Notes: generated by a model from the letters alone, not told the origin. Shown: positions 15,831 to 23,533, numbered from the stretch's first letter. The stretch is 33,921 nt of DNA from Christensenellaceae bacterium OttesenSCG-928-K19 (GCA_030266015.1 JAJDHD010000025.1:1-33921); one strand, 5' to 3'. Made by a program: numbers and translations.

Positions 15831-16718
15831 TCACCCGCCCACGCCAATTATCTCGCGGATATATTTATTAGCCGACATAACAACGATAACAAGCATGATC
15901 GTCTGCAACCCGACCTGGAATATGTAGTTCATCAGCGTATTCCAGAATTCCGCGTTCACGCCACCCGAAGTCTCGCCCCATGATGGGAATATGAGGTTGT
16001 TGCTGGACACCATTGCATTGAAAATGACTATTGCCAGTGCAATGACACATATCTCCAGACACACGGCGGCATAAGCTTTTAGGAAGTGTTTGCCCGTGCT
16101 GCTTGTCTCCGGGCCACCGAACGTAGAGAGCGGAATGGGCGCTAAAGCCGAGTAGATATACACCTTAAAAAACCGGAGGTAGACGGACACCACCATGATG
16201 ATACCGCACACCCATATGACCAGCATTCCAAGGCCGCCCACGATATACATGGGGATGGTCTGGAAGAACGAACCGATGCGCTCATACCACGCGGCGTTCT
16301 CCATTGCGCTCACCGCGTCCAAAACCTCCTGCGGCATACTGGCAAACTCAAATGCGCCGGAGTGATCTAAAATCGAATCGTTCACACCCATGGATATGCT
16401 GATGGCGAAGTTCAATATCTGGATGCCATAATCGATCAATACCTTAACCAAAATGAACCTGACGATCCACCCGATTGCTTGTTGCAACGATATATCTTTG
16501 AAATTGGATGTTGTTTTAAAGAACGACATCAGGAAGAATAATATCAGCAACCCATACCCGATCCCCTGGATGCCCACATTGATGCTCTCTACTACGCCCC
16601 ATACACCGCCCCCGCCAAATGCGGCGGGTGTTGTTGTGAGGTGAACGCGCAGGTCGGCAAAACAGTTGTTCAGGAAATCTATCGCCGCCTGTATTAAATT
16701 TACTACACCTTGTTCCAA
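15831..16718 (-). CDS. VirB6/TrbL-like polytopic membrane protein of the transfer channel
   Basis: The 295-residue protein has about six membrane segments, including GYGLLILFFLMSFF, MLVIWVCGIIMVVSVYL, VCLEICVIALAIVIF and IMLVIVVMSA. The segment FKVYIYSALAPIPLSTFGG is typical of VirB6/TrbL proteins. It forms the inner-membrane pore of the type IV channel and lies between the pilin-like protein and PrgI, as in related ICEs. The start appears to be TTG at 16,718, eight bases after GGGAG; there is no ATG in this frame nearby. A dyad around the ribosome site may modulate translation. Confidence 0.85.
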   Translation of the reverse strand: MEQGVVNLIQAAIDFLNNCFADLRVHLTTTPAAFGGGGVWGVVESINVGIQGIGYGLLILFFLMSFFKTTSNFKDISLQQAIGWIVRFILVKVLIDYGIQILNFAISISMGVNDSILDHSGAFEFASMPQEVLDAVSAMENAAWYERIGSFFQTIPMYIVGGLGMLVIWVCGIIMVVSVYLRFFKVYIYSALAPIPLSTFGGPETSSTGKHFLKAYAAVCLEICVIALAIVIFNAMVSSNNLIFPSWGETSGGVNAEFWNTLMNYIFQVGLQTIMLVIVVMSANKYIREIIGVGG

Positions 16719-16720
16719 TC

Positions 16721-16744
16721 ATCTCACTCCCTTCCGTGTGAGAT
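16721..16744 (-). promoter_or_regulatory. Dyad around the ribosome site of the virB6-like gene
   Basis: Seven-base arms ATCTCAC and GTGAGAT (16721-16727 with 16738-16744) enclose the GGAAGGGAG ribosome site just before the TTG start. In RNA this hairpin would partly hide the site and lower translation. Confidence 0.35.
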
Positions 16745-16755
16745 GCAGTAAATTG

Positions 16756-17079
16756 TCATACTGAAACACCGATGGCCTGCAACACAAACTTGATGCCGAC
16801 CATGATCGCGCCACCCGCCAAAAACAGTATGGCGCTCGTTCTTTGGCTGGCATCCTGGGACTTGAGCGCCAAAGCAAGCTGAACGCCACCCCAAATGAGC
16901 GCGATTACACCTATCGCGGTCACGATGTTGAGTATAAACGTGGTCAGGTTGCCGATTGCTTGAATCGGATCCATCCCCTGCTGCCCGCTGGACGCAAACG
17001 CCGTTGATGTAAAAGAAAAGACGGCCATCATCACAGCCGCCACTACAAACATTTTCCGTATTCTCTTTTTTGTTTTCAT
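16756..17079 (-). CDS. VirB2-like pilin or small channel protein
   Basis: The 107-residue protein begins with a basic signal peptide (RIRKMFVVAAVMMAVFSFTS) ending in a likely cleavage site after AFA. Two hydrophobic helices follow, around LTTFILNIVTAIGVIALIWGG and AILFLAGGAIMVGIKFVL, separated by a short polar turn with KSQDASQR. This is the architecture of VirB2/TrbC pilins. It lies immediately before the VirB6-like gene, where Tn1549-type elements have a small two-helix membrane protein. The class is clear; whether it forms a pilus in a Gram-positive cell is unknown. Confidence 0.75.
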   Translation of the reverse strand: MKTKKRIRKMFVVAAVMMAVFSFTSTAFASSGQQGMDPIQAIGNLTTFILNIVTAIGVIALIWGGVQLALALKSQDASQRTSAILFLAGGAIMVGIKFVLQAIGVSV

Positions 17080-17100
17080 TTTATGATAATCTCCCTTTCT

Positions 17101-17238
17101 CTATTTCGCGCCCTTATCGCGCATGTGGTTCTGTTTTTTCTTAACGATCAATTTTGCAGCTTTTTTCCGTTGCTGCTCCGCCTTGTAGACTTCCGCTTTC
17201 TTTTTTGCAGCCAAATAATGATGGATACAGTTCAACAT
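17101..17238 (-). CDS. Very small basic protein between virD4 and the pilin-like gene
   Basis: A 45-residue protein starting MLNCIHHYLAAKKKAEVYK is encoded right after virD4. Its ATG overlaps the virD4 stop codon (TAATG) and it has a strong ribosome site, GGGAGGTG, eight bases upstream, so translation is very likely. It is strongly basic, with about one third Lys or Arg, and is predicted to be one long helix. I do not recognise a family. Its place between the coupling protein and the channel genes suggests a structural or nucleic-acid-binding part of the transfer apparatus, but that is only inference. Confidence 0.7.
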   Translation of the reverse strand: MLNCIHHYLAAKKKAEVYKAEQQRKKAAKLIVKKKQNHMRDKGAK

Positions 17239-18947
17239 TATCCGCACCTCCCTTCCAGTTTCTTCTCATATTGCTCCCGGTCAAACACATAGGGGGCAGC
17301 GCCGCCCATCTGTGTCAATCCGATTTTCGGATGCGCCATCAAATCATACTTCTTATCCTTTACTGCCGGTTCGTTTGAAATGAGAACAAGACATTCATCT
17401 CGTTTTAGCAACCTGACCTCAGAACTCGTCAAAAGCTCCCTGCCGGTGATGTTTATATTTGTGTTCAGGTTCTGGCTGGATTTCCCGTAGGTATCATATT
17501 TTATGGTTGCCTTGCCAAGTTCATCTGATATGTATTTGTGAGTTGATTGTTCGTTTCCACCGAGGTATATAAGGGTATCGCAGTTGCCCGTGATGTTCTC
17601 CCATGTATCGCGGTACAGCCCTTTAAGCTGGGCGATGTTCTGTATGATTATATTCATGGAAAGGTTTCGGCTGCGGCATACACTCAATACCTTTGGAAAA
17701 TCGCCGCCCGTGCTGTCGCCCGATCCTGAGATCGATATATTGCTGAACTCATCCAGAATAAATCGAACATGCTTTTTCAGCCGTCCACGTTCTATAAAGT
17801 CAGCCTGGTAGAAAAGTTCCTTAAACATTTGCGAATACATCATGCTGGCAAGGAAGTTGAAGGACGAATCGTTATCCGACGTTACACAGAATATGGCTAC
17901 TTTTTTCCGTCCAAGCTCCGCAAAGTCCAGTTCGTCTTCGCTGGTGAGCCGGGCGACTTCGGGAATATTGAACAAGGCCAGCCGGACGCCCGCCGTTACC
18001 AGTATGGATTTTGCTGTCTTGCCCGCTGCCAGCTTGAATAGATCGTATTGCTTGACCGCGATGTGCTCCGGCTTCTTTTGCCGCAGTTCGTCAAAAAGCT
18101 GGTCGAGGGGGTTTTTGTAGCTCTCGTCCTTTTCCTTTACCTCCGCGTACCGCAACATGTCGGCAACCATACTCATCGTCTGCTCATACACCGGCGCTTC
18201 GTACCAAAGGAAGAACATCAATGCTTGCAGCAGGCTTTCCTCCGCTTTCTGCCAAAAGGGATCGGAATGTTGCGCGTTGGGCGGTGTGGTGTTTTTTATG
18301 AAGTTGGTAATAAGGGAAATGATGTCATCATCTTTCCTGATATACGCAAACGGATTGTATCTATGCGAGTTCTTCATATCGATGAGGTTCAAAACCCGCA
18401 CAGTGTACCCCATCTGCTCCAGCGCCGCGCCTACCGAGCGGGCGGCCTCTCCTTTTGGATCAGTTATGACAAAGCTGCAATTTCCATTCAAGATGTTAGG
18501 CAGGGAATAAAAGCGTGTTTTGCCGCTGCCGGAGCCGCCGATCACCAACACATTGAGATTGCGCTGGTGGGCGTACATATCCAAACCCAGCCGGATATTC
18601 TGCGAGAGTATGATGTTTTCGTCCTGCCGATATTTTTTCTGTAACGCCGCCACACTGCCGAATTGTGCGCTGCCATGCTCCTTGCCGTGCATAAAGTTAC
18701 CGATCCTGAGCAGATAGTTTGCCAGCACCACCAGCCAGATTACCAGCGTCACCATAAGGAATGCCGCCGTGGAATCGGCGACTTCAAACCGGAACACCCG
18801 TATGCAGTTTTGGGTGAGTGCTTCTGAAAACTCATCAATCGGCATCCCCGCCCTGTAGCTCATGGCCAGCTTCGCCGCAAACCACATCATACCCAAAAGC
18901 AATACGCCCCATAGGATCAGTGTGCTTCTAAGTGATTTCTTTTCCAT
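17238..18947 (-). CDS. virD4: VirD4/TraG-type coupling protein
   Basis: The 569-residue ATPase has two N-terminal membrane helices (about 8-27 and 58-80) and a cytoplasmic ATPase domain with Walker A GGSGSGKTRF (about 140) and Walker B RFILDEFSNI (about 397). The HGSAQFG motif after the membrane part is typical of VirD4/TraG. It links the DNA-relaxase complex to the type IV channel. I chose the ATG at 18,947, five bases after GGAGG. Upstream lies the PcfB-like gene, and PcfB partners the VirD4 homologue PcfC in pCF10, which fits the order here. Confidence 0.92.
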   Translation of the reverse strand: MEKKSLRSTLILWGVLLLGMMWFAAKLAMSYRAGMPIDEFSEALTQNCIRVFRFEVADSTAAFLMVTLVIWLVVLANYLLRIGNFMHGKEHGSAQFGSVAALQKKYRQDENIILSQNIRLGLDMYAHQRNLNVLVIGGSGSGKTRFYSLPNILNGNCSFVITDPKGEAARSVGAALEQMGYTVRVLNLIDMKNSHRYNPFAYIRKDDDIISLITNFIKNTTPPNAQHSDPFWQKAEESLLQALMFFLWYEAPVYEQTMSMVADMLRYAEVKEKDESYKNPLDQLFDELRQKKPEHIAVKQYDLFKLAAGKTAKSILVTAGVRLALFNIPEVARLTSEDELDFAELGRKKVAIFCVTSDNDSSFNFLASMMYSQMFKELFYQADFIERGRLKKHVRFILDEFSNISISGSGDSTGGDFPKVLSVCRSRNLSMNIIIQNIAQLKGLYRDTWENITGNCDTLIYLGGNEQSTHKYISDELGKATIKYDTYGKSSQNLNTNINITGRELLTSSEVRLLKRDECLVLISNEPAVKDKKYDLMAHPKIGLTQMGGAAPYVFDREQYEKKLEGRCG

Positions 18948-19031
18948 ACTTTCCTCCAAAAAAAAGACATAAAAATATGAGTCATCCTCACTATGAAATG
19001 CGGATGGCCCTTGGGCGTATCGTTTGTGCTA

Positions 19032-20309
19032 TTATCTCTCCCTTGCGTCCATACTCCTGACTTTCTTGATCGCCTTTTTGAACTCTTTGGAATACTGCGA
19101 TACCTCCTTCCTCACAGCTTCCTTAACTTTTATAAGGTTACCGGGTTTCGTTGTGGAGAGATAGGCGAACGAGTATTCGGATGAGTCGATGCCAAACTTG
19201 GTTGCCAGGGCATAAGTAATGCTCTGCGCCAAGAATGAGTTGTCGGCGCGGTTGAACTTCTCGCCCTGCGTGGCAAAACACTTTGCATATACTCGCTCTC
19301 GCTGCAACGCCTTAAAACGTTGGTCGCGATCGAGGTTCTTCTTGAGCCGTATGGTATTCGATTCAGGATCAAACAACGCATCCTGTTCCAGCGAATCGTC
19401 CACATTGACTTTCACATCACTATTTGCCAGTGTTTCGATCAGGCTGTCCAGTTCATCATCCTCTATGCGCACAAAGTACGAATCCATGTTGATCTCCGCG
19501 CCCACAGTTTCCGAAACATCGTAAACGGTCGCATCCGTATAGCTGCCGGTCGGTTTGCCATCAACCAATTCCGGCATGGTAATTGTGATGCCGGTTGCGT
19601 CCTCCGACCGCTCACGCCCAATTGCTTTCCAGCGCGTATTGGACATAACCAGCGTGGCGTCCGGCTGCTGGTCTGCAATCTTCTTTTTGTTGCCATCGGA
19701 ATAATCATATAACAGGGCCTGCACTTCAAGATACGCCTGCCAATTCTCCGATGTTACGGCATCCAGATTATTGCTGTTGATGTCTATCATGATCCCGCGT
19801 ATCTCGTCCGTTTCCAGTTCTGTAATACGATGCTTTGCTGGAGCAGGCTGCTTCTTCGCTTCCGCTTTTGCTTTCTGCTCCAAATTGTCCTTTACGCTCC
19901 CACGCATGTCCGTCACATTATATTCCGAGATATTGTCATGCTCTACGGGCAGGCCCACGCGCTCACGCAGCGATGTGTACTTGGACAAATCTGGCTGCTT
20001 GAACATAATGTCGACGCGGTCGTTTTCGTCATTGTCGATGTTGCAATACGGAAATCCATATTCGTCGGCATGGGCTTTAAATTCCTCATAGACATCCTTA
20101 GGAATCCAATCCACCAGCAATGTTTCGCCGGATGAAAGCATGGATCTTATTTTTTGTTCACCCGATGCGGTAAGGTTTCGGTCGAAATATGCCTTGAGGA
20201 ACGCGCTGAGGTTTGTAACGCCCTTTGCACCCTCCCGCAGCAGCTTATATGATATCTCCATACCCTGCGTCATGCCCTGTACGGCTATCCTGATTACTTC
20301 ACTTTCCAT
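19032..20309 (-). CDS. PcfB (DUF3801)-ArdC/LtrC-like fusion, relaxosome accessory protein
   Basis: The 425-residue protein has two parts. Residues 1-110 match PcfB/DUF3801: EVIRIAVQGMTQGMEISYKL, then a helical region with SGEQKIRSMLSSGETL. Residues about 185-425 resemble ArdC/LtrC single-strand-binding and metallopeptidase regions, with WQAYLEVQALLYDYS and TLVMSNTRWKAIGRE. Where ArdC relatives carry HExxH after DPESNTIRL, this protein has ALQRERVYAKC (about 335-345), so zinc ligands are lost. PcfB helps the relaxase and docks it to the coupling protein, whose gene follows directly. The fused part may protect or bind incoming single-stranded DNA. The start is the ATG eight bases after AGGAGG. 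Confidence 0.75.
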   Translation of the reverse strand: MESEVIRIAVQGMTQGMEISYKLLREGAKGVTNLSAFLKAYFDRNLTASGEQKIRSMLSSGETLLVDWIPKDVYEEFKAHADEYGFPYCNIDNDENDRVDIMFKQPDLSKYTSLRERVGLPVEHDNISEYNVTDMRGSVKDNLEQKAKAEAKKQPAPAKHRITELETDEIRGIMIDINSNNLDAVTSENWQAYLEVQALLYDYSDGNKKKIADQQPDATLVMSNTRWKAIGRERSEDATGITITMPELVDGKPTGSYTDATVYDVSETVGAEINMDSYFVRIEDDELDSLIETLANSDVKVNVDDSLEQDALFDPESNTIRLKKNLDRDQRFKALQRERVYAKCFATQGEKFNRADNSFLAQSITYALATKFGIDSSEYSFAYLSTTKPGNLIKVKEAVRKEVSQYSKEFKKAIKKVRSMDARER

Positions 20310-20324
20310 CAATTCTTCCTCCTA

Positions 20325-21125
20325 TCATTTCGCGTTACTCTCGGAAGTAGACTTAAATTCTTCTGGAATATTAGCTATATTGCTTGCAAACAGATTTTCC
20401 GAATAGTTATAATACTCAACTGCTGTATCAAACGTTAATATTTCAAGTATTTCCTGATTCTTAGATATGCGCTCAAAATATGCTTTTACCATCCCAATAG
20501 CACTGGCTTTGTCTGCATAAATGATAGGCAGATTATATTTTACGCCGCCAATTTCAAAGCTGGCATAATAATCCCTACCTGATATCAGCGCATTCAATTC
20601 CTCCAGTTCCCGTTCAATCGTTCTCTTTAAGAAATTCCGCGTAAAATCATCGAGACGCTCATCCTTATCTTTTACTTCACTTCGTGCGACATAAGCCCAT
20701 CCCACCTGTTTTGAAATATATCCGGACATTGGTTTTTTTGATAGGACTGGCGATGCGATATCCACGTTGGAATTAGCAAATACCGGAAGTAGCACATACT
20801 CGTCAGACAGGTAATCTTGCATGGCAGTTTCAATGAACAACTCATGTGCTTCTACTGGAATATCCAGCATTTTCGCATGTTTCGCAATCTTTCTAGCATA
20901 GCTCTGAGCGTTTCTCTTTCCCCGCAGCTTCTTCGCCAGCAATGACATCAGAAATTCTTGGCTGTTCTTAAACGAATGATAATCGCTGTACTTATATGTA
21001 TATGGGAATGTAATTATCGTACAGTCCTTAATGCCCACCATGCGTCCCATATTCATGGAGTTAGTCTGTGTTTCATAAAGTTTTACACTCATATTGTTAT
21101 GTTCTGCTTCAAATATTATTTTCAT
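20325..21125 (-). CDS. Conserved-looking hypothetical protein of the transfer operon
   Basis: I do not recognise this 266-residue soluble protein. It begins MKIIFEAEHNNMSVKLYET, has no signal peptide or membrane segment and is rich in Lys, Tyr and Ser. A basic stretch LLAKKLRGKRNAQSYARKIAKH (about 62-84) could bind nucleic acid. The start is fixed by AAAAGGAGAAG just before the ATG; a longer in-frame version would cross a terminator hairpin. It lies between the zinc-ribbon gene and the PcfB-like gene, 15 bases before the latter, so it is co-transcribed with relaxosome genes. Confidence 0.65.
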   Translation of the reverse strand: MKIIFEAEHNNMSVKLYETQTNSMNMGRMVGIKDCTIITFPYTYKYSDYHSFKNSQEFLMSLLAKKLRGKRNAQSYARKIAKHAKMLDIPVEAHELFIETAMQDYLSDEYVLLPVFANSNVDIASPVLSKKPMSGYISKQVGWAYVARSEVKDKDERLDDFTRNFLKRTIERELEELNALISGRDYYASFEIGGVKYNLPIIYADKASAIGMVKAYFERISKNQEILEILTFDTAVEYYNYSENLFASNIANIPEEFKSTSESNAK

Positions 21126-21149
21126 TACTTCTCCTTTTTTGCGGAAATG

Positions 21150-21182
21150 AAAAAAGCAGCCTGGCGCTTTAGCCAAACTGCT
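21150..21182 (-). terminator. Intrinsic terminator ahead of the 266-residue hypothetical gene
   Basis: On the minus strand AGCAG/CTGCT with an inner TGGC/GCCA stem is followed by six T and CATTTCC. The tail is nearly the same as that after the 15,782 hairpin. It falls between the zinc-ribbon stop and the next ribosome site. Confidence 0.65.
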
Positions 21183-21201
21183 CCACATTCCCTGTATTAA
21201 G

Positions 21202-21345
21202 CTATTTCGCATCCTCTTTTACATCGCCATCGGTATCAACATACACTATCGCCTGACACTTGGGACAAACAAAGACGCGGATTTTTATTTGAGGATTTTT
21301 ACTTGCCCGCTCATGCATCGGGGTCTTACACTTCTTGCATTCCAT
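21202..21345 (-). CDS. Small zinc-ribbon protein
   Basis: The 47-residue protein starts MECKKCKTPMHERASKN and has two CxxC knuckles, Cys3/Cys6 and Cys27/Cys30 (FVCPKCQAIVYVD), the arrangement of a rubredoxin-like zinc ribbon. Such ribbons bind nucleic acid or serve as protein-contact modules. An alternative start four codons upstream overlaps the Fic stop codon as ATGA, which would couple translation to the Fic gene; I prefer the ATG directly before the first knuckle. No further domain is present, so function cannot be assigned. Confidence 0.7.
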   Translation of the reverse strand: MECKKCKTPMHERASKNPQIKIRVFVCPKCQAIVYVDTDGDVKEDAK

Positions 21346-21353
21346 ACTGGATA

Positions 21354-22127
21354 TCATTCCTTATCCATCTGGATGCGGAACATACGCACGTAGTCTTTCT
21401 GCGCTTCCAGTTCGCAATCCGCAATCAGGGTGTTAAACGGCTCATCCGTAGGATTGTCTTCCCGTTGCGCCGCCACCAGCGCGGATATATATTCCTGCCG
21501 CATGACCGGCGGTATGGATACAATGCAGTACCCTTTGTTCACCAGCACAAGATTCATCAGCAGCCGGGCAGTCCTGCCGTTGCCGTCCGTGAACGGGTGG
21601 ATATCCACCAGCCCCCTGTGCGCGTATGCCGCCAGCAATACCGGATGCAGGTTGTCTTTTTGCTCGTTTAGGTTCTGGATGAACCAACGCATCCTCTCTG
21701 GAACATCCTTTGCTTCGGGCGGGATGTATTCCGTTCCGGTGATGAACACCTGGTGATCTCTGTATTTCCCTGCGTTCTCACTGTCGATGCCCTCGTAAAA
21801 CAGGCGGTGCAATTCCTCAATAATCATTTCGGAAAACACAAGTTCGCCGCCACGCGCAACGGACAGCATATAATCATATGCTTTGGCATGACCGGTCGCC
21901 TCATAAAAATCCTTGACCGGTTTCCCTCCAGCAGTCAGCCCATCCTCCAGCAATACCTTTGTTTCGGTAAGCGTCAGCGTATTTCCTTCTAGGGCGTTGC
22001 TGCTGTATGTCGTGCCGATTTTATAATACTGGTCAAGTTCTTTCACTTCCTCCGGCGAAAGAGGACGATATTCATTTATCTTTTGTCTGTTATCATCAAT
22101 CTTATGGAGCAAACTATCCAGATCCAT
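21354..22127 (-). CDS. Fic-domain protein (predicted AMP-transferase, self-inhibited class II)
   Basis: The 257-residue protein carries the full Fic motif HPFTDGNGRTAR (about residue 175), with the catalytic His and the anion-binding GNGR. It also has an N-terminal inhibitory motif, SSNALEGN (about 44-51), matching the S/T-xxx-E-G/N signature of class II Fic proteins, whose Glu blocks productive ATP binding. Family members attach AMP or related groups to Ser, Thr or Tyr of target proteins; some act as toxins or signalling enzymes. No antitoxin gene is seen, consistent with internal inhibition. The start MDLDSL follows GAGGTG. It has its own strong promoter within the leftward gene run. Confidence 0.88.
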   Translation of the reverse strand: MDLDSLLHKIDDNRQKINEYRPLSPEEVKELDQYYKIGTTYSSNALEGNTLTLTETKVLLEDGLTAGGKPVKDFYEATGHAKAYDYMLSVARGGELVFSEMIIEELHRLFYEGIDSENAGKYRDHQVFITGTEYIPPEAKDVPERMRWFIQNLNEQKDNLHPVLLAAYAHRGLVDIHPFTDGNGRTARLLMNLVLVNKGYCIVSIPPVMRQEYISALVAAQREDNPTDEPFNTLIADCELEAQKDYVRMFRIQMDKE

Positions 22128-22149
22128 TTTGCACCTCGTTTCTACATAT

Positions 22150-22178
22150 ATTATACCTTTTTCGTGATAGTAAAGCAA
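22150..22178 (-). promoter_or_regulatory. Strong internal promoter for the Fic gene
   Basis: On the minus strand TTGCTT (22173-22178) and a perfect TATAAT (22150-22155) are exactly 17 bases apart. It lies between the Fic start and the upstream stop codon and can drive Fic, zinc ribbon and later genes without the rest of the operon. Confidence 0.65.
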
Positions 22179-22188
22179 TTCACGGCGG

Positions 22189-22785
22189 CTATCGCTCCAA
22201 ATCAGAATCCTTTAACTTGGCTTCTATCAGTGCCATCCTTTCCCTGAATATTTCAGGCAGCTTCGCCGGATCGACTATCCCGGCAATATCATGTCGCCGC
22301 CATCTCTCCTGTTCATCGTTATCAAAGATATTGCGGCAGTACACTTTCGTTCCCCGTCCTGTTGGGGAACAGCCAAAGCCGCCCTCTGCCCTGTATACCT
22401 GATTACTTGGAATGCGATACTCTGGTGCAAGCGCCGATGCCTTTATTAAGACGAATTTCCCGTTATAGTCCATATCCTCACTACCGGGAATACAGACATC
22501 CGGTATAAACGGCGTTGTTTCAATGCTATGCTCCTCGCGATAATCAAGAATGTATTGTGCTTCTTGCCGTATCCGTTCTGTCAGATCGATCATTGCTTCC
22601 AGATAATTGCTAAAATAGTTGCCGCAATCATAGCTGGATATGAGATCATTGGCCGTTCGCTGCCATGTGACATAAGGCTGCACCGCCTTTGGGTTTTCCG
22701 CAATTACATAGTCTTTGCCGCAGATATGCACCGCTTCCCGTATCTTGTACCCCTGCACTATTTCATCTTTAAAATCATATCCCAT
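22189..22785 (-). CDS. Hypothetical accessory protein of the mobile element
   Basis: This 198-residue soluble protein has a helical first half with AQYILDYREEHSIE and a second half with NGKFVLIKASALAPEYRIPSN followed by a Gly-rich segment GGFGCSPTGRGTKVYC (about 136-151). The GGFGC-x-P-x-x-x-G-x-x-V pattern reminds me of a domain seen in accessory proteins of clostridial ICEs, but I cannot name it and do not infer a reaction. It starts one base after the Cys-rich gene ends, with GAGG as the ribosome site, so the two are coupled. Confidence 0.65.
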   Translation of the reverse strand: MGYDFKDEIVQGYKIREAVHICGKDYVIAENPKAVQPYVTWQRTANDLISSYDCGNYFSNYLEAMIDLTERIRQEAQYILDYREEHSIETTPFIPDVCIPGSEDMDYNGKFVLIKASALAPEYRIPSNQVYRAEGGFGCSPTGRGTKVYCRNIFDNDEQERWRRHDIAGIVDPAKLPEIFRERMALIEAKLKDSDLER

Positions 22786-22786
22786 A

Positions 22787-22966
22787 TCAGCCCTCCGCTC
22801 TTTTCCTTAACCTCATAATCGGGCAGCACACAAGCGTACTACGAAAACTTTGCTTGCATCTATTTCTACATTTACAGCAAGTATTATTAAATTGTATTTG
22901 CCCTTTCGTATTTTTGAAAAACGCCCATTCACTTGCATTCTTTGCATGACTTAGAATTCCATACAT
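22787..22966 (-). CDS. Small Cys-rich protein
   Basis: The 59-residue protein starts MYGILSHAKNASEWAFFKN and has six Cys in its second half, in the order CCKC, RC and VCCP, with basic residues between and after them. This looks like a small zinc-binding fold. The start follows GGAGGGAG by a few bases. It overlaps the next gene's ribosome region and is likely translated together with it. Small Cys-rich proteins of this sort are common in ICE transfer regions, but I know of no established function. Confidence 0.6.
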   Translation of the reverse strand: MYGILSHAKNASEWAFFKNTKGQIQFNNTCCKCRNRCKQSFRSTLVCCPIMRLRKRAEG

Positions 22967-22988
22967 GGCTCCCTCCAAAATCAGATTT

Positions 22989-23015
22989 TTAATACAGTGT
23001 TATTACCAAAATCAT
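22989..23015 (-). CDS. Possible eight-residue leader peptide
   Basis: A tiny frame encoding MILVITLY and a stop begins two bases after the methyltransferase stop codon. It has a near-perfect ribosome site, GGGAGGTG, at ideal spacing. No longer protein can use that site. It may be a leader peptide for the Cys-rich gene or simply a decayed start. Confidence 0.35.
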   Translation of the reverse strand: MILVITLY

Positions 23016-23017
23016 TT

Positions 23018-23515
23018 TCACCTCCCAATCAAAAAAGAGCGTTGATGCTCTTGGTGTCTTTTCATGACCACTACCATGCTTGGAAATGGCGCGGGAGATG
23101 TTTTGAAATCTCCATCTTCACGATATGACGGCAATAGCCTGTTGATGAATTTTAGCCGTCCCTTCAGGAATCGTATTTCCGCGTTTCCTAATATATATTT
23201 ATGAAATGCTTTTATATCTGTTCGGGCCGGAATCAGCATTACTACCGTTGTGCCGGGTTTCCGCGACTCGTCATAACACTTTTTGATCCATGCCGAGAGT
23301 TGCCTGCCGTAAGGCGGATTGCAAAACACCCTCTCTCCCTGCCAATCCTGCATTAAGCCATCATCTTCCATTGTGTAGAATCTGTTGCATTTTGCATTTT
23401 GTATTGTTGCCGCAGGATCAAGTGTAAATCTAAATTCCATATTCAATTTGTCGAACAGTACCTGCGGCGTCTCCCATTCGTTTGATTTACTCGAAAACAT
23501 TAAATTGCCATTCAT
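23018..23515 (-). CDS. Phage-type DNA N6-adenine methyltransferase
   Basis: The 165-residue protein resembles the small Dam-like methyltransferases of phages and mobile elements (N-6-adenine methylase family). It shows the EWETPQVLFDKLN start of that family, DPAAT (about 33), which sits where the cofactor site lies, and the catalytic NPPYG (about 68). These enzymes methylate adenine in DNA and may shield the element from host restriction after transfer. No restriction enzyme is nearby, so it is an orphan. The start is the ATG seven bases after GGAGG. An intrinsic terminator overlaps its last codons. Confidence 0.88.
   Translation of the reverse strand: MNGNLMFSSKSNEWETPQVLFDKLNMEFRFTLDPAATIQNAKCNRFYTMEDDGLMQDWQGERVFCNPPYGRQLSAWIKKCYDESRKPGTTVVMLIPARTDIKAFHKYILGNAEIRFLKGRLKFINRLLPSYREDGDFKTSPAPFPSMVVVMKRHQEHQRSFLIGR
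23031..23052 (-). terminator. Intrinsic terminator at the end of the methyltransferase gene
   Basis: On the minus strand AAGAGC and GCTCTT (six pairs, ATCAAC loop) run into six T, then GATTGGGAGG. It lies within the last codons of the gene and just before the next ribosome site. Confidence 0.65.
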
Positions 23516-23533
23516 CCGCAAACCTCCAAAATC

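Noticed and set aside
18960-19031. Possible terminator between the PcfB-like gene and virD4
   Set aside because: Only a four-pair TGAG/CTCA stem precedes the T-rich stretch; too weak to list with the others.
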